This document shows positions 1-9,120 of a DNA stretch of 64,000 bases, in pieces; positions within the stretch are counted from its first letter, which is position 1; each line of letters starts with the position of its first letter. The DNA is from Methanolinea sp. (GTDB taxonomy: Archaea; Halobacteriota; Methanomicrobia; Methanomicrobiales; Methanospirillaceae): contig JARYMB010000006.1 of NCBI GenBank assembly GCA_029907345.1, forward strand, positions 1 through 64,000. Reading direction: 5' to 3'. The position numbers were made by a program, and so were the translations under genes. The notes beneath the pieces are model-generated. The model did not search any database. It saw only the letters and a list, made by a program, of their open reading frames with translations, and had not been told where the DNA came from.

Positions 1-2
1 AG

Positions 3-53
3 GGCCTGCACGATATCATTGCAGGAACCCTGATGTTCCTCCAGGAATACTGA
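3..53 (+). CDS. C-terminal end of an unidentified protein (partial)
   Basis: An open frame enters from the left edge and ends at TGA 51-53, reading GLHDIIAGTLMFLQEY. Codon choice is ordinary for this genome and a T-run follows directly, which fits a real gene end. Sixteen residues are too few to name a family. It could be a chance open frame; the terminator-like T-run is the main support. Confidence 0.35.
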   Translation, partial: GLHDIIAGTLMFLQEY

Positions 54-60
54 AAACTCG

Positions 61-66
61 TTTTTT
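61..66 (+). terminator. T-run after the partial left-edge gene
   Basis: Six T residues begin 7 nt after the TGA of the partial gene. Archaeal RNA polymerase often terminates on short U-runs without a strong hairpin. No convincing stem is visible. Confidence 0.35.
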
Positions 67-175
67 CCATTCCGCCACGACGTGAGGAGAACAGGAAGGA
101 AGATACGGGGCCCTGCCATATCCGATAAAACCGCCCCCGGAGAGAATCGCATTTTTTTAGAGGGATTTTGCCAGG

Positions 176-2218
176 TCAGGAAAAACGGCTGTTTCTCCCC
201 CGGTAACCCGGACGATACAGCGGAGTGGAAGGAAAAAGGTATTTACTCGTCGGGAACGTCGCGTCGCCGTCACTGGCGGACGGTGCCGAAGGGTTCCCGT
301 AATAGAGGTAGAGCTGAGTGCCGGTGGTGGGAATCGAGGGGACCTTGACCCAGACGATGGCGTAGGTGGACCCGGTCTCCTGGATCCAGGAGGGTAGGAC
401 AGTGTTGTCGGTGGTGGTGAACCGGACATCGCGGAAATCGGGAGTGACGTTGGACCCGAGGTAGACATTCTCGCCGGAGTCTGTGCCGGTAATGTTCCAG
501 ACCGTGAACCGGACCTGGTAGTCGGTCAGGTCTCCGGACGATGATCCGGAGATGGTGTGGAGTTTGCGGTAGGACCATCCGCCGGAGAGGAACGGCGGGG
601 GCGGAGTAACGGTGATATAGTTGGTCTTCCGGGTGGTGCTGGATCCGTAGGAGTTGGTCACGGTGAGGGTGACGGTATAGTTGCCTGCGACCGAGTAAGT
701 ATGCGTGGGGTTCTGGGTTGTTGCGTTTTCGGATCCATCACCGAAGTTCCACTGCCAGGATGCAGGCGAGTTGGAGGAGAGGTCGGTGAACCGGACGGTG
801 AGGGGCCTGATTCCACGAGCCGGAGTTGCGGTGAAGTTGGCGACTGGAACGGGTGGTACGACGGGTGGGACAGTGAGTTCATAGAGTTCATCGTTAATCC
901 CGCAGTTACCCGATCGGATTTTGAACCATCCCGCTTCGCCCCAGCCCGTTGTCCAGCTGTTTTTGCATATCCAGTAAGTCCCCCGTTCGTCCTGGCCCCA
1001 GCCGACGACGACAATGGCATGGTAGCCCCGGAGACTGCCCCAGGTGTATTCGTAGATACCACCCGAATAGTAGCTGAAATCCTGGTACACGGCAAATGTG
1101 CCGATGATAGGCCCCCGCGTCAGTGCATCCTTGATTGCTGCCTTATTTTGGAGGGGGTAAATCCTGTGCCATTCCGAAATGCGATAGCTCCTGCTGCAGC
1201 CGGGATTGCAGGACGTGTCCCTGGCAACGTAGGGATAACAGGACTCGTTCATCGCACCGCGGTTGAGAACCCAGTTGAGGGGACAGTCCATCGATGCCCC
1301 GGAACATCCCCCGCACCCGGCACAGGAGACGAGGTCCTGTTCTGCATAGTCTGGATTGAGGTTGGGATTGTTGTTCGCGATCTCCATCCGGGACTCAAAT
1401 GTCCCGAGGGTTGCAAACGCCCAGCAACTCCCGCAGTTCCCCTGGTTACGGATGGGAGTTGTGAAGTCACCACCGTTGTTTCTCCAGTCCAGGGATGGGG
1501 GTAGACCTTGGAGAGTTTCGAATGATGGTGCAGATGCATCATTGCTTCCCTCTTCTCCTTCAGGAGATACCACGGGGGATTTTGGCTTGACACCGAGTAA
1601 CTTGTTGAATTCCTCGTCGGGCAGGTCAGAGACCGATGTCTTTGCCGCCTTCCATTTTTTGTTCTTTGCTTTTATGGCCGATTGGACGTCTTCGAGTTCC
1701 TTCTGCTTTTTCTGGCGGAATTCCGGAGAATCGACCGCTGGTTCTGCGGATTTTTCCTCCAGTCCCCCTCCACACGCAGGACAGGGTGTTTCCACGTCCG
1801 GGGTCGCTGATGCGCAGATTCCCGGGGTGGGAAGGGGGGATTGAGCCGGGGTATAATCGGTACCGGCGGGAGTTACTGGGGTTGGGGTGGGAGATATTTC
1901 CGATAGTGTCTCTCCTGGAAGGAGATCAGGGCTGGCCGATGGTGGACTCTCTCCGGTATTGCCGTTCCCGGAAGAAGGTGTTGCAGGTGGAGGGGAATCA
2001 GAATCGACATCTTTTTTATTATCTGTTGTCTGAGGTTGTGGTTCAGGTAATGCATGATCATCGAATTGACCATGGTTGGTTCCAGCGACCAGTATTAATG
2101 TTTCATTATTGGAATTCTGTTCCTGCGGAAATTCGGTTCCCGCGGCAACCCCTGTGAAAAAGACTGCCAGGAAAATTGCAAGACATACTGTGAAATAAAA
2201 AGTGTCTTTCGTCCCCAT
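176..2218 (-). CDS. Secreted C1A papain-family cysteine protease with PKD and DUF2341 domains
   Basis: A 680-residue exported protein. The chosen start, MGTKDTFYFTVC, gives a clear signal peptide and has GGTG 5 nt upstream; an in-frame start 63 nt further upstream adds only a polar stretch. After the signal comes a Pro/Thr/Ser-rich low-complexity linker and a charged helix (EFRQKKQKELEDVQ). The papain domain follows: GNCGSCWAF with the catalytic Cys near residue 265, GYHAIVVVGWG with the His, and CKNSWTTGWGE with the Asn. Next are a PKD domain (SWQWNFGDGS, HTYSVAGNYTVTLTV) and a DUF2341 module with YLYYGNPSAP. Many family members continue past DUF2341; this one stops about 25 residues later. 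It probably acts outside the cell, perhaps at the S-layer. The domain calls are firm; the substrate is unknown. Confidence 0.9.
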   Translation of the reverse strand: MGTKDTFYFTVCLAIFLAVFFTGVAAGTEFPQEQNSNNETLILVAGTNHGQFDDHALPEPQPQTTDNKKDVDSDSPPPATPSSGNGNTGESPPSASPDLLPGETLSEISPTPTPVTPAGTDYTPAQSPLPTPGICASATPDVETPCPACGGGLEEKSAEPAVDSPEFRQKKQKELEDVQSAIKAKNKKWKAAKTSVSDLPDEEFNKLLGVKPKSPVVSPEGEEGSNDASAPSFETLQGLPPSLDWRNNGGDFTTPIRNQGNCGSCWAFATLGTFESRMEIANNNPNLNPDYAEQDLVSCAGCGGCSGASMDCPLNWVLNRGAMNESCYPYVARDTSCNPGCSRSYRISEWHRIYPLQNKAAIKDALTRGPIIGTFAVYQDFSYYSGGIYEYTWGSLRGYHAIVVVGWGQDERGTYWICKNSWTTGWGEAGWFKIRSGNCGINDELYELTVPPVVPPVPVANFTATPARGIRPLTVRFTDLSSNSPASWQWNFGDGSENATTQNPTHTYSVAGNYTVTLTVTNSYGSSTTRKTNYITVTPPPPFLSGGWSYRKLHTISGSSSGDLTDYQVRFTVWNITGTDSGENVYLGSNVTPDFRDVRFTTTDNTVLPSWIQETGSTYAIVWVKVPSIPTTGTQLYLYYGNPSAPSASDGDATFPTSKYLFPSTPLYRPGYRGRNSRFS

Positions 2219-2343
2219 CTCTCCACCTTGCGCCTGCACACAACCATTCCTGCCTGGATTCGTGGCAGCTCTTCCTGACACTATATCTCATGCCCATTAA
2301 TAAAATAATGAGATGGAGGGAACTTCCCGGAAGGAGGTATGGG

Positions 2344-2545
2344 GAAACTGAAAAAAAGACAGGCTCTTCGCTAATCTGAGTTTGTGTGGTAAAGCACCCA
2401 AGTGGAGGCTGGTTGCCTCCCTGAGAATAGTTCCGCTGACTCCGAAGGGCGCCCCGGCGGCGGTTTCACGATGATTTTCCTCTGAAATCGACTTTCTCCT
2501 TCGGATAAACCAATTCAAAACTGAGAAAAGCTGTTCATGCACTCA
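2344..2545 (-). repeat. Dispersed repeat of about 200 bp, copy A
   Basis: This stretch between the permease stop and the protease start matches 9121-9325. The best block is GCCCCGGCGGCGGTTTCAC (2451-2469), identical at 9231-9249. Other shared blocks are ATAAACCAAT, CAAAACTGAG, TCATGCACTCA and, at the left end, AGGCTCTT-GC-AATCTGAG next to an A-run. Read on the minus strand, the element has a TTTAT box near the start and a T-run at its end, after GAAGAGCC. A minus-strand 81-codon frame spans it, but small indels between copies shift the frame, so coding is unlikely. Confidence 0.75.
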
Positions 2546-2634
2546 CGAAGAGGGAGTTGGTTAATCCCCATGAGTGGTTGTGCAGGGGTGGAGTTTCGTT
2601 TTTTCCAGGAACATCCTTCCGCTACCCCTGTCTC

Positions 2635-3480
2635 TCACACGATGTCCGCGTAGTACTGCTCCACCCTCCTGAAATAAAAAGTCCCCGCAACGAGGAGGAC
2701 GAGCACGACGGCAAGCGAAACCCCCATCATGGCACCGGGTGGATTCGTCCCGAGGAGCGCCCACCGGAACCCCTCGATCACTCCTGCCATGGGGTTTAAT
2801 CCGTACAATACCTGCCACTTTTCGGGGAGGAGTGAGCTTGGGTAGACGACCGGAGAGGCGTAAAGCCATATCTGGACGAGGAATGGCACGGTGTACTGGA
2901 AGTCCCTATACATGACGTTAAGCGCCGAGAGCCAGATTCCGACGGAAAGCGATGTCAGGACTGCAAAGAGGATGAACAGCGGGAGGAAGATGACATTGAC
3001 GGTCGGCATGAATCCATAGTAGGCCATCATCAGGACGAGGATCGAGAAGGACACGCAGAAGTCAACGAGGGGAGAGAGGATCCCCGAGAGGGGCATGATC
3101 AGGCGTGGGAAATAGACCTTCGTGAGGATGTTCTGGTTCTGGACCATGCTCAGGGTCGAACGGGAGAGCCCCTCTGCAAAGAGAGTCCATGGCAGGAGTG
3201 CAGCCAGGCTGAAAAGGGGATAGGGGACCCCCTCCGACGGGATCTTTGCGAAACCCCCGAAGATAACGGTGAATATGACCATCGCAAAGAGCGGCTGGAT
3301 GATGGCCCAGGCCGCCCCGAGGGCCGTCTGCTTGTACCGGAGCTTGACGTCCCGCCAGGTGAAGATATAGAGGAGCTCGCGGTATTCCCAGATCTCCTTG
3401 AAATCGATGGGTACCCACTTTTTCGGCGGTGTAATGATTGTGACAGGGAGGTGATCCGGAGCGGTTGTCGCGGTAGTCAT
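2635..3480 (-). CDS. ABC-2 type polysaccharide export permease (Wzm-like)
   Basis: 281 residues with six predicted membrane segments and the ABC-2 permease signature, including LYIFTWRDVKLRYKQTALGAAWAIIQPL near the N terminus and NPMAGVIEGFRWALLG before the last segments. The family exports O-antigen-like glycans or polyol phosphates together with a Wzt-type ATPase. It follows fcl by 55 nt on the same strand, so it probably moves a glycan containing GDP-sugar-derived residues to the cell surface. The expected ATPase gene is not downstream; the next 400 nt hold the dispersed repeat and then a protease gene. The ATPase may be encoded elsewhere, or it may have been lost here. Confidence 0.9.
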   Translation of the reverse strand: MTTATTAPDHLPVTIITPPKKWVPIDFKEIWEYRELLYIFTWRDVKLRYKQTALGAAWAIIQPLFAMVIFTVIFGGFAKIPSEGVPYPLFSLAALLPWTLFAEGLSRSTLSMVQNQNILTKVYFPRLIMPLSGILSPLVDFCVSFSILVLMMAYYGFMPTVNVIFLPLFILFAVLTSLSVGIWLSALNVMYRDFQYTVPFLVQIWLYASPVVYPSSLLPEKWQVLYGLNPMAGVIEGFRWALLGTNPPGAMMGVSLAVVLVLLVAGTFYFRRVEQYYADIV

Positions 3481-3535
3481 GAGTTAACCCATCTGTCCAC
3501 AACTCAGTTGTGCGTGCATTTCACGAATACCTTTT

Positions 3536-4495
3536 TCAGCAATGGTCCGGTTCGCCGGTGCCGAGCGTCTGCTGGTACCACTCGATTGTCCTCTTCAACC
3601 CCTCCTCGAAGGGAACCTCGGCCCGGAACCCAAACTCCCTCTCCGCCCGGCTCACGTCGAGGCCCCGCCTCGGCTGGCCATCGGGCCTGGTCGTGTCCCA
3701 GAAGATCTCGCCGGCAAAACCGGTATAACGGGCGATGATCTCCACGAGGTCTTTGATCCTGATCTCGTTCCCTGCACCGATGTTTACCGGATCGGGCTTG
3801 TTGTATCGCTCCGTTGCAAGCACGATTGCCCGGGCCGCATCGTCGACGTACAGGAACTTGCGGGACGCGCTTCCCGTTCCCCAGACCTCGACAACCTTCT
3901 CTTTGGTGCGTACGGCGTCCGTGAACTTCTTTATCAGTGCAGGAATGACGTGGGAGCTCTCGGGGTTGAAGTTATCCCGCGGATCGTACAGGTTCACGGG
4001 CAGGAGGTAAATGGCGTTGAACCCGTACTGCTGCCGGTATGCCTGGCACTGGACGAGGAGCATCTTCTTGGCAAGCCCGTAGGGTGCGTTTGTCTCTTCG
4101 GGATAGCCGTTCCAGAGGTTCTCTTCCCGGAACGGGACGGGCGTGAACTTGGGATATGCGCAGACCGTCCCGAGGACCACGCACTTTCCGACACCTGCCT
4201 GGCGTGCAGCCTCGATCACCTGGATGCCCATGATCGCATTGTCGAAAAAGAGATCGGCAGGGTATTTCTGGTTGAATCCAATCCCCCCCACCTTTGCCGC
4301 GAGGTGGATGACGATATCCTTGCCTTCCACGGCTTTTTGGCAGTTCTCCCACTTCCGGAGGTCAAGATCGCGGCTGCGGGGGATAGATAGCTGCTCCCGC
4401 TCCACTCCCCGCTTCTGCAACTGCCCGACGATGGCACTGCCGAGGAAGCCTGCACCGCCTGTTATCAGGATGTTTTTACCTTCCCAGAAACCCAT
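3536..4495 (-). CDS. fcl: GDP-L-fucose synthase
   Basis: 319 residues, a short-chain dehydrogenase of the extended NAD-sugar type. GGAGFLG near residue 14 is the dinucleotide-binding loop, and APYGLAKK carries the catalytic Tyr and Lys. The Cys in GTVCAYPK matches the conserved Cys of GDP-4-keto-6-deoxymannose epimerase/reductases. It converts GDP-4-keto-6-deoxy-D-mannose to GDP-L-fucose with NADPH. It starts 7 nt after the gmd stop, so the two steps of the pathway are in one operon. Length is normal for the family. A GDP-colitose-type relative is a less likely alternative. Confidence 0.92.
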   Translation of the reverse strand: MGFWEGKNILITGGAGFLGSAIVGQLQKRGVEREQLSIPRSRDLDLRKWENCQKAVEGKDIVIHLAAKVGGIGFNQKYPADLFFDNAIMGIQVIEAARQAGVGKCVVLGTVCAYPKFTPVPFREENLWNGYPEETNAPYGLAKKMLLVQCQAYRQQYGFNAIYLLPVNLYDPRDNFNPESSHVIPALIKKFTDAVRTKEKVVEVWGTGSASRKFLYVDDAARAIVLATERYNKPDPVNIGAGNEIRIKDLVEIIARYTGFAGEIFWDTTRPDGQPRRGLDVSRAEREFGFRAEVPFEEGLKRTIEWYQQTLGTGEPDHC

Positions 4496-4502
4496 TTTTC
4501 AC

Positions 4503-5561
4503 TCAATCCCCCTTCCACCACTTCTCCCCAAACCTCCTCTCCACGATCCTGTCCCCCTCGCCGATGGGCTCAAGCCCGAACGCCCGCATGTCTGCGTCCA
4601 CCATGATCTTCACGAGGTCCCCGAAGCGCACCCTCGCCTTCCACCCGAGCTTCTTCTCGGCCTTCCGGGGATCCGCGATCAGGACATCCACCTCCGTCGG
4701 CCGGAAGTACTTCTGGTCGATCGTGACATGCTCGTCCCTGTCGAGGTCGGCATACCGGAACGCTGCGTCCACGAACTCCTGGACAGAATGCGTCTCGCCT
4801 GTCCCGATAACGAAGTCGTCGGGCTGGTCCTGCTGGAGGATCAGCCACATGCACTCGACGTACTCCGGCGAGTATCCCCAGTCACGCTTTGCATCGAGGT
4901 TGCCGAGGGCGAGCACCTTTTCCTTTCCGGCAAGGATCTTGGCGATGCCCCGGGTTATCTTGCGGGTGACGAAGGTCTCGCCCCTCCGGGGAGACTCGTG
5001 GTTGAAGAGGATACCGTTGCACGCAAACATCCCGTAACCCTCCCGGTAGTTCCTCGTCATCCAGTAGGAATAGACCTTTGCACAGGCATAGGGGCTCCGG
5101 GGATAGAAGGCTGTATTTTCGTTCTGCGGAGGTGGTGAACCGCCGAACATCTCGCTGCTCGATGCCTGGTAGAACCGGACGCCGGGATTGCTCCGGCGGG
5201 CAGCCTCGAGGAGGCGGGTCGTGCCAAGGCCCGTGATGTTGCCCGTGTACTCGGGAGTGTCAAAACTGACCCTGACGTGGCTCTGGGCAGCAAGGTTGTA
5301 AATCTCATCGGGGCGGACGCGGTCCATGATCGTCGATACCTGCTCGGAGTCCGAGAGGTCCCCGTAGTGCAGGAAAAGTCCCGAGCCGCTCGACGCTGTC
5401 CCGGCTATCTCGGCCTCGGGAAAGATATGGGAGATCCGGCTCGTGTTGAGGGAGGACGACCTCCGGACGAGCCCGTGCACCTCGTACCTCTTCGAGAGGA
5501 GGAGCTCGGCAAGGTAGGAGCCGTCCTGCCCCGTTATCCCGGTTATCAAGGCTTTTTTCAT
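4503..5561 (-). CDS. gmd: GDP-mannose 4,6-dehydratase
   Basis: 352 residues from the start MKKALITG, chosen because family members begin at this point; an upstream in-frame ATG would add 22 unrelated residues and lies too close to the TATA box. [15 protein letters not shown] is the classic N-terminal NADP-binding sequence, YGDLSDSEQ and [12 protein letters not shown] are family signatures, and [12 protein letters not shown] holds the Tyr and Lys of the active site. The enzyme makes GDP-4-keto-6-deoxymannose, the substrate of the next gene. It is the first gene of gmd-fcl-permease. Confidence 0.95.
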   Translation of the reverse strand: MKKALITGITGQDGSYLAELLLSKRYEVHGLVRRSSSLNTSRISHIFPEAEIAGTASSGSGLFLHYGDLSDSEQVSTIMDRVRPDEIYNLAAQSHVRVSFDTPEYTGNITGLGTTRLLEAARRSNPGVRFYQASSSEMFGGSPPPQNENTAFYPRSPYACAKVYSYWMTRNYREGYGMFACNGILFNHESPRRGETFVTRKITRGIAKILAGKEKVLALGNLDAKRDWGYSPEYVECMWLILQQDQPDDFVIGTGETHSVQEFVDAAFRYADLDRDEHVTIDQKYFRPTEVDVLIADPRKAEKKLGWKARVRFGDLVKIMVDADMRAFGLEPIGEGDRIVERRFGEKWWKGD

Positions 5562-5603
5562 GGTATGACCCGTAATGGTGAGAGATATTTGCGCGGCAGT
5601 GCG

Positions 5604-5613
5604 CATATATTTT
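5604..5613 (-). promoter_or_regulatory. TATA box of the gmd operon
   Basis: The minus strand reads AAAATATATGCG about 45 nt upstream of the gmd ATG. This would place transcription start near 5580 with a leader of about 20 nt. A short inverted repeat, GCGC-N6-GCGC, sits just downstream of the box. Confidence 0.5.
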
Positions 5614-6046
5614 CTTATCCTGTTCAACGTCTTTTCCGGGTCACCATCCTACCGGGCGGGCCCCGCCATGACTCCTCCGCAGCGGTTTTTTAGGAACCGG
5701 TTTTGGAAGAAGACGACTATTCTCCATTTGACTGGCACGCTGCAGAAGACTCCCGCTACCTTGAAATGAGGAGGTGATTCTCTTTTTTAGTTCCTCGCTC
5801 CATTTGCATGCACGATGAACCGGATGGAGGGGAACTGCCCCGGCCCGCAACCCATCAGGACAGGCCTGTCCCCCCTGAAAGCCCGTACCCCGGGAGTGCG
5901 GTTGCACCATTTATTTCGTATCAAGACGGTATTTCTTCTTGGGATCACGCCGCTCGATGCTGCGGGGCAGGCACTCATGCACCGGCGTGAAACGGCGAAA
6001 GGAGGCTGTTCTTCCCGGACCCGGGACAGCAGGTGAAAAGGTGAAC
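5614..6046. other. Intergenic stretch without a convincing gene
   Basis: More than 400 nt between gmd and the tRNA. Several short open frames exist on both strands but none has family-like content together with a sensible start. One oddity is a perfect Shine-Dalgarno-like GGAGGTGAT at 5770-5778 followed by a T-run and no start codon, which may be the remains of a lost gene. Confidence 0.5.
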
Positions 6047-6053
6047 TATTTAA
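6047..6053 (+). promoter_or_regulatory. TATA box of tRNA-Arg
   Basis: TATTTAA lies 29-35 nt upstream of the first tRNA base, the normal spacing for an archaeal promoter that produces a short 5' leader. Confidence 0.6.
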
Positions 6054-6081
6054 GCATCCGTGCGAGATAATTATAGCCAGC

Positions 6082-6153
6082 GTCCCGGTAGGGTAGTGGA
6101 TATCCTAGAAGCCTGCGGAGCTTTTGACCCGGGTTCAAGTCCCGGCCGGGGCG
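6082..6153 (+). tRNA. tRNA-Arg (anticodon GCG)
   Basis: A 72-nt cloverleaf can be folded. The acceptor stem GTCCCGG pairs with CCGGGGC (one G-U) and is followed by discriminator G. The anticodon stem GAAGC/GCTTT encloses loop CTGCGGA with anticodon GCG, and the T arm is CCGGG-TTCAAGT-CCCGG. No intron and no encoded CCA are present. The D stem is short (about three pairs). It reads CGC and CGU codons. The gene ends 10 nt from the stop of the convergent radical SAM gene. Confidence 0.9.
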
Positions 6154-6163
6154 TCTCTTTCCT

Positions 6164-7156
6164 TCACGAGCTTCCGAGCGGAATTCCCCGGTGAAGTCCC
6201 GCTCTCCGTGCCGCACTCACAGCACTCTCGTACTCTTCGTGTCTCAGCCGCCGGTTCAGGACCGCAAAACGCGGATCCGCCCGGAAGTCACCCACCCTCC
6301 CGCAGGGCCGGTACTGGTCCATGATGTTGACGTAGGCATCCCGCGATACCCGTTCCGCGATGAATGCGAGCACTCTCCCGCTCCCGGCAAGGTCGCCGGG
6401 AAGGACGAGGTGCCGGATGATAAGCCCCCTCCTTGCAATTCCCCTGTCCAATACAAGGTCGCCGACCTGACGCTGCATCTCGAGGATTGCCTCCTCCATG
6501 ATCTCCCCGTACCGGGGAGCGTCCGAGAGGGCTTTTGCCACGTCATCGTCTGCATATTTTGCATCCGGCATGTAGATGTCGAAGATGCCGTCGAGGAGGC
6601 GCAGCGTTTCGACAGAGTCGTACGTGCCCGTGTTGTAGACGAGGGGGAGGGAAAGGCCCTGGTCTGCGGCAATCGAGACGGACCGGACGACCTGGGGAAC
6701 GAAGTGGGTCGGGGTGACGAAGTTGATATTATGGCAGCCTCTCTCCTGGAGCAGGAGCATGATCCGCGCCAGTTCCCTGCAGCTGACGTCCGTGCCATAC
6801 CGCTCCTGGCTGATCTCGTAGTTCTGGCAGAAGGCACACCGGAGGGAACATCCCGAAAAAAAGATCGTGCCGGACCCGTTTATCCCCACCAGGGGAGGTT
6901 CCTCCCCGAAGTGGGGGCCATACGAGGATATTTTCGGGAGAAGGCCGCCCCCGCAGTACCCAATCTCGCCCGAGAGCCTGTCAACACCGCACCGCCTCGG
7001 GCAGACGCGGCAGGGGGAGAGCAGATCCCAGGTACGCTCCACCCGCCGTTCCAGTTCCCCGGAACGGTGCAAGGAGAGGTACGATGGCCCGCTTTTGCAT
7101 GTGTCCGCCATGGCTGGTCTTTTGTCACTCCGTTCCACGGAGGTATCGGGCGACAT
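6164..7156 (-). CDS. PflX-like radical SAM protein (COG1313 type)
   Basis: 330 residues. The radical SAM cluster motif is CSLRCAFCQN (C-x3-C-x2-C), preceded by the family signature GSGTIFFSGC. An additional N-terminal Cys set, PCRVCPRRCGVDRLSGEIGYC, is typical of the PflX/YgiQ-neighbour group called uncharacterised Fe-S protein PflX. NTGTYDSVETLRLLDG and YMPDAKYADD are also family-like. It should bind a 4Fe-4S cluster and SAM in the cytoplasm; the substrate is unknown. A second Met 15 codons in (position 7111) is an equally possible start; neither has a good ribosome site. It faces the divergent flavin-protein gene. Confidence 0.85.
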   Translation of the reverse strand: MSPDTSVERSDKRPAMADTCKSGPSYLSLHRSGELERRVERTWDLLSPCRVCPRRCGVDRLSGEIGYCGGGLLPKISSYGPHFGEEPPLVGINGSGTIFFSGCSLRCAFCQNYEISQERYGTDVSCRELARIMLLLQERGCHNINFVTPTHFVPQVVRSVSIAADQGLSLPLVYNTGTYDSVETLRLLDGIFDIYMPDAKYADDDVAKALSDAPRYGEIMEEAILEMQRQVGDLVLDRGIARRGLIIRHLVLPGDLAGSGRVLAFIAERVSRDAYVNIMDQYRPCGRVGDFRADPRFAVLNRRLRHEEYESAVSAARRAGLHRGIPLGSS

Positions 7157-7247
7157 ATCCCAAAAAGAATATGGGGAGGGAGACCTACTGGAGTAGTAAC
7201 GGCATTGTCACGCTGTTAAGCTCCAGGAAAACGAGGTGAAAGAGAGA

Positions 7248-7652
7248 ATGGTAAACCTGACACCTGAGATGAAGGAGACGTTTGCAAAGGTCAAGCTCTT
7301 CCCGGTGGCAACCGCTTCAAAAAAGGGCGTTCCCAACGTTGCACCGATTGCATTCGTGATCATGGCTGCCGATGACACCCTCTGGCTCGCGGACAATTTC
7401 ATGCACAAGACGCTTGCAAACGTGAAGGAGAATCCGCACGCAGCGATCTACATCTGGGACCCGGACGCAAAGAAGTGCTTCCAGATCAAGGGGACAGTGG
7501 AGGTCAGGACTTCGGGGCCCGACTACGAGAAGATGAAGAAGATGGTCCACGAGAAGAAACCGGAACTCCCGGCAAAATCCCTCCTCGTGATGAAGATCAC
7601 GGAAGTCTTCGAGTGCAATCCCGGTCCCCACGCCGGGAAGAAGTTGCTCTAA
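7248..7652 (+). CDS. Pyridoxamine 5'-phosphate oxidase-like FMN-binding protein
   Basis: 134 residues with the split-barrel FMN-binding fold typical of the PNPOx-related family: KLFPVATASKKGVPNVAPI, then ADDTLWLADNFMHKTLANVKENPHAAIYIW. The start is ATG 7248 because GAGGTG lies 9 nt upstream; the GTG inside that ribosome site would otherwise be read as an earlier start. Members of this group are often called general-stress or flavin-nucleotide-binding proteins and most lack known substrates. True pyridoxine oxidase activity is unlikely because the protein is short. Confidence 0.85.
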   Translation: MVNLTPEMKETFAKVKLFPVATASKKGVPNVAPIAFVIMAADDTLWLADNFMHKTLANVKENPHAAIYIWDPDAKKCFQIKGTVEVRTSGPDYEKMKKMVHEKKPELPAKSLLVMKITEVFECNPGPHAGKKLL

Positions 7653-7669
7653 ATCCCCATTATTTTCCT

Positions 7670-7682
7670 CTTCACGATTTTT
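7670..7682 (+). terminator. T-rich terminator after the flavin-protein gene
   Basis: Two T-rich tracts, TTTTCCTC and ATTTTT, follow the stop by 12-30 nt. The convergent argG gene ends 67 nt further on. Confidence 0.35.
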
Positions 7683-7748
7683 AACGTGGGCGCTATCGGG
7701 ATCGGGGTGGAGGGCGGAGTCCCCCCCACTGCCCGATTAACTCAGGGA

Positions 7749-8942
7749 TTACCTCTTCCCCCGCTTTCCCTGCTCCGCCAGCCGCGCCTGGATCCCGTAG
7801 TAGGCCGAGACACCGATGGCGTGGCACTGGTCGATCGAGGTCGTATCGAACGAGACGAGGTCACCCGAGTAGAGCCCTTCCGGCGAGGACCGCCCAAGGA
7901 CCCTGCAGCAGCCCTTGAACATCTCCACCTCGACCCTGCCCGTGACCCTCTCCTGCGACCGCTCGATGAACGCAGAAAGGTCGTGGAAGAGCGGCTCGTG
8001 GACGAGGCCCATGTAGGCGAGTTCCGACCATTTCTCGTCGACGATGTGCTTGAACGCGAGTTCCTGGCGGGTGAGGGTGAGGTGCTCGAGGTCATGGTGG
8101 GCCAGGAGGAGCACTGTGGCAGCCGGGTGCTCGTAGATCTCGCGGGCCTTCAGCCCGAGGATCCGGTCCTCGATCATGTTGTTCCGCCCGATGCCGTGCC
8201 GGCCGGCCCGGGTATTCATTTCCCTGATGAGGTCAAAGGGCGCGTACTCGACATCGTTGAGCCGGTGGGGAATCCCCTTGATGAAGTCGATCGCAAGGAT
8301 CTCGGGCTTGTCCGGGGCATTGACGGGAGAGACGGTCCATGCATAGATCTCCTCGGGAGGGTGACAGGCAGGGTCTTCGAGCATTCCCCCCTCGATGCTC
8401 CTGCTCCAGATGTTTTCATCCACGCTCCAGGGCCTCTCCTTCCCGACCGGGACGGGGATGCCGTGTTCTTTGGCATAATCGATCTCCCAGTCGCGCGTGA
8501 GGTTGAGCTCGCGGATGGGAGCGATCACTTCGAGTCCTGCCATCCTGAAGATGAAGTCGAACCGGAGCTGGTCGTTGCCCTTGCCGGTGCATCCATGGGC
8601 AACGGTACGGGCACCTTCGCGGGCGGCAACCCTGACGACCTCCTCCGCGATGAGCGGGCGGGCGAGGGCTGTACCCATGGGGTAGCCCTCGTAGGAACCG
8701 TTTGCCCTGATCGCCGGGAGAATGTACCCGGTGACGAACTTTTCGCGGGCATCGATCGTGTAGTGCGTATCCGCAAGTTTCCGGCCTTTCTCCGTCGCGG
8801 TCGTGATCTCTTCATCGCGCTGCCCGACGTTCACCGCGACAGTAACCACGCGGTCATACCCGTAGCGCTCCCGGAGGAGGGGGATGCATACCGATGTATC
8901 GAGCCCGCCGGAATAGGCAAGGACTACTGTTCCCTTTCCCAT
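7749..8942 (-). CDS. argG: Argininosuccinate synthase
   Basis: 397 residues, the usual length. [10 protein letters not shown] near residue 9 is the ATP pyrophosphatase loop, and [24 protein letters not shown] and [24 protein letters not shown] are strong family signatures. It joins citrulline and aspartate with ATP to give argininosuccinate, the penultimate step of arginine synthesis. GGAG lies about 10 nt before the ATG. carAB upstream supplies carbamoyl phosphate for citrulline, so the neighbourhood serves arginine and pyrimidine synthesis, although the dispersed repeat separates the two. Confidence 0.97.
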   Translation of the reverse strand: MGKGTVVLAYSGGLDTSVCIPLLRERYGYDRVVTVAVNVGQRDEEITTATEKGRKLADTHYTIDAREKFVTGYILPAIRANGSYEGYPMGTALARPLIAEEVVRVAAREGARTVAHGCTGKGNDQLRFDFIFRMAGLEVIAPIRELNLTRDWEIDYAKEHGIPVPVGKERPWSVDENIWSRSIEGGMLEDPACHPPEEIYAWTVSPVNAPDKPEILAIDFIKGIPHRLNDVEYAPFDLIREMNTRAGRHGIGRNNMIEDRILGLKAREIYEHPAATVLLLAHHDLEHLTLTRQELAFKHIVDEKWSELAYMGLVHEPLFHDLSAFIERSQERVTGRVEVEMFKGCCRVLGRSSPEGLYSGDLVSFDTTSIDQCHAIGVSAYYGIQARLAEQGKRGKR

Positions 8943-9120
8943 TTTTCATGCACTCCTGGCAGTCCTCTGGAGGGACAATACCTATTCATTGCCCCCTGCG
9001 CGGTAATAAGGCTACTTCCGGGCGGTGGAAGAGGAACAGGGGGATATGCACAAGAAAAGCGGGGATAGCAGCCGGATCCTCCCTCAATCTGTACCTGCCC
9101 GGGGAAAATCCGGTAACAGG

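Noticed and set aside
2297..2542. Minus-strand 81-codon open frame as a gene
   Set aside because: It coincides with repeat copy A, and the reading frame is broken relative to copy B by a one-base indel while the DNA blocks are kept. The content is low-complexity and resembles no family.
5641..5910. Minus-strand 89-codon open frame upstream of gmd
   Set aside because: No ribosome site, no recognisable content and it overlaps other equally weak frames; left as unassigned intergenic DNA.
7686..9068. Long plus-strand frame of 460 codons
   Set aside because: It is antisense to argG, whose every catalytic motif is intact. GC-rich codon use opens long antisense frames in this genome.
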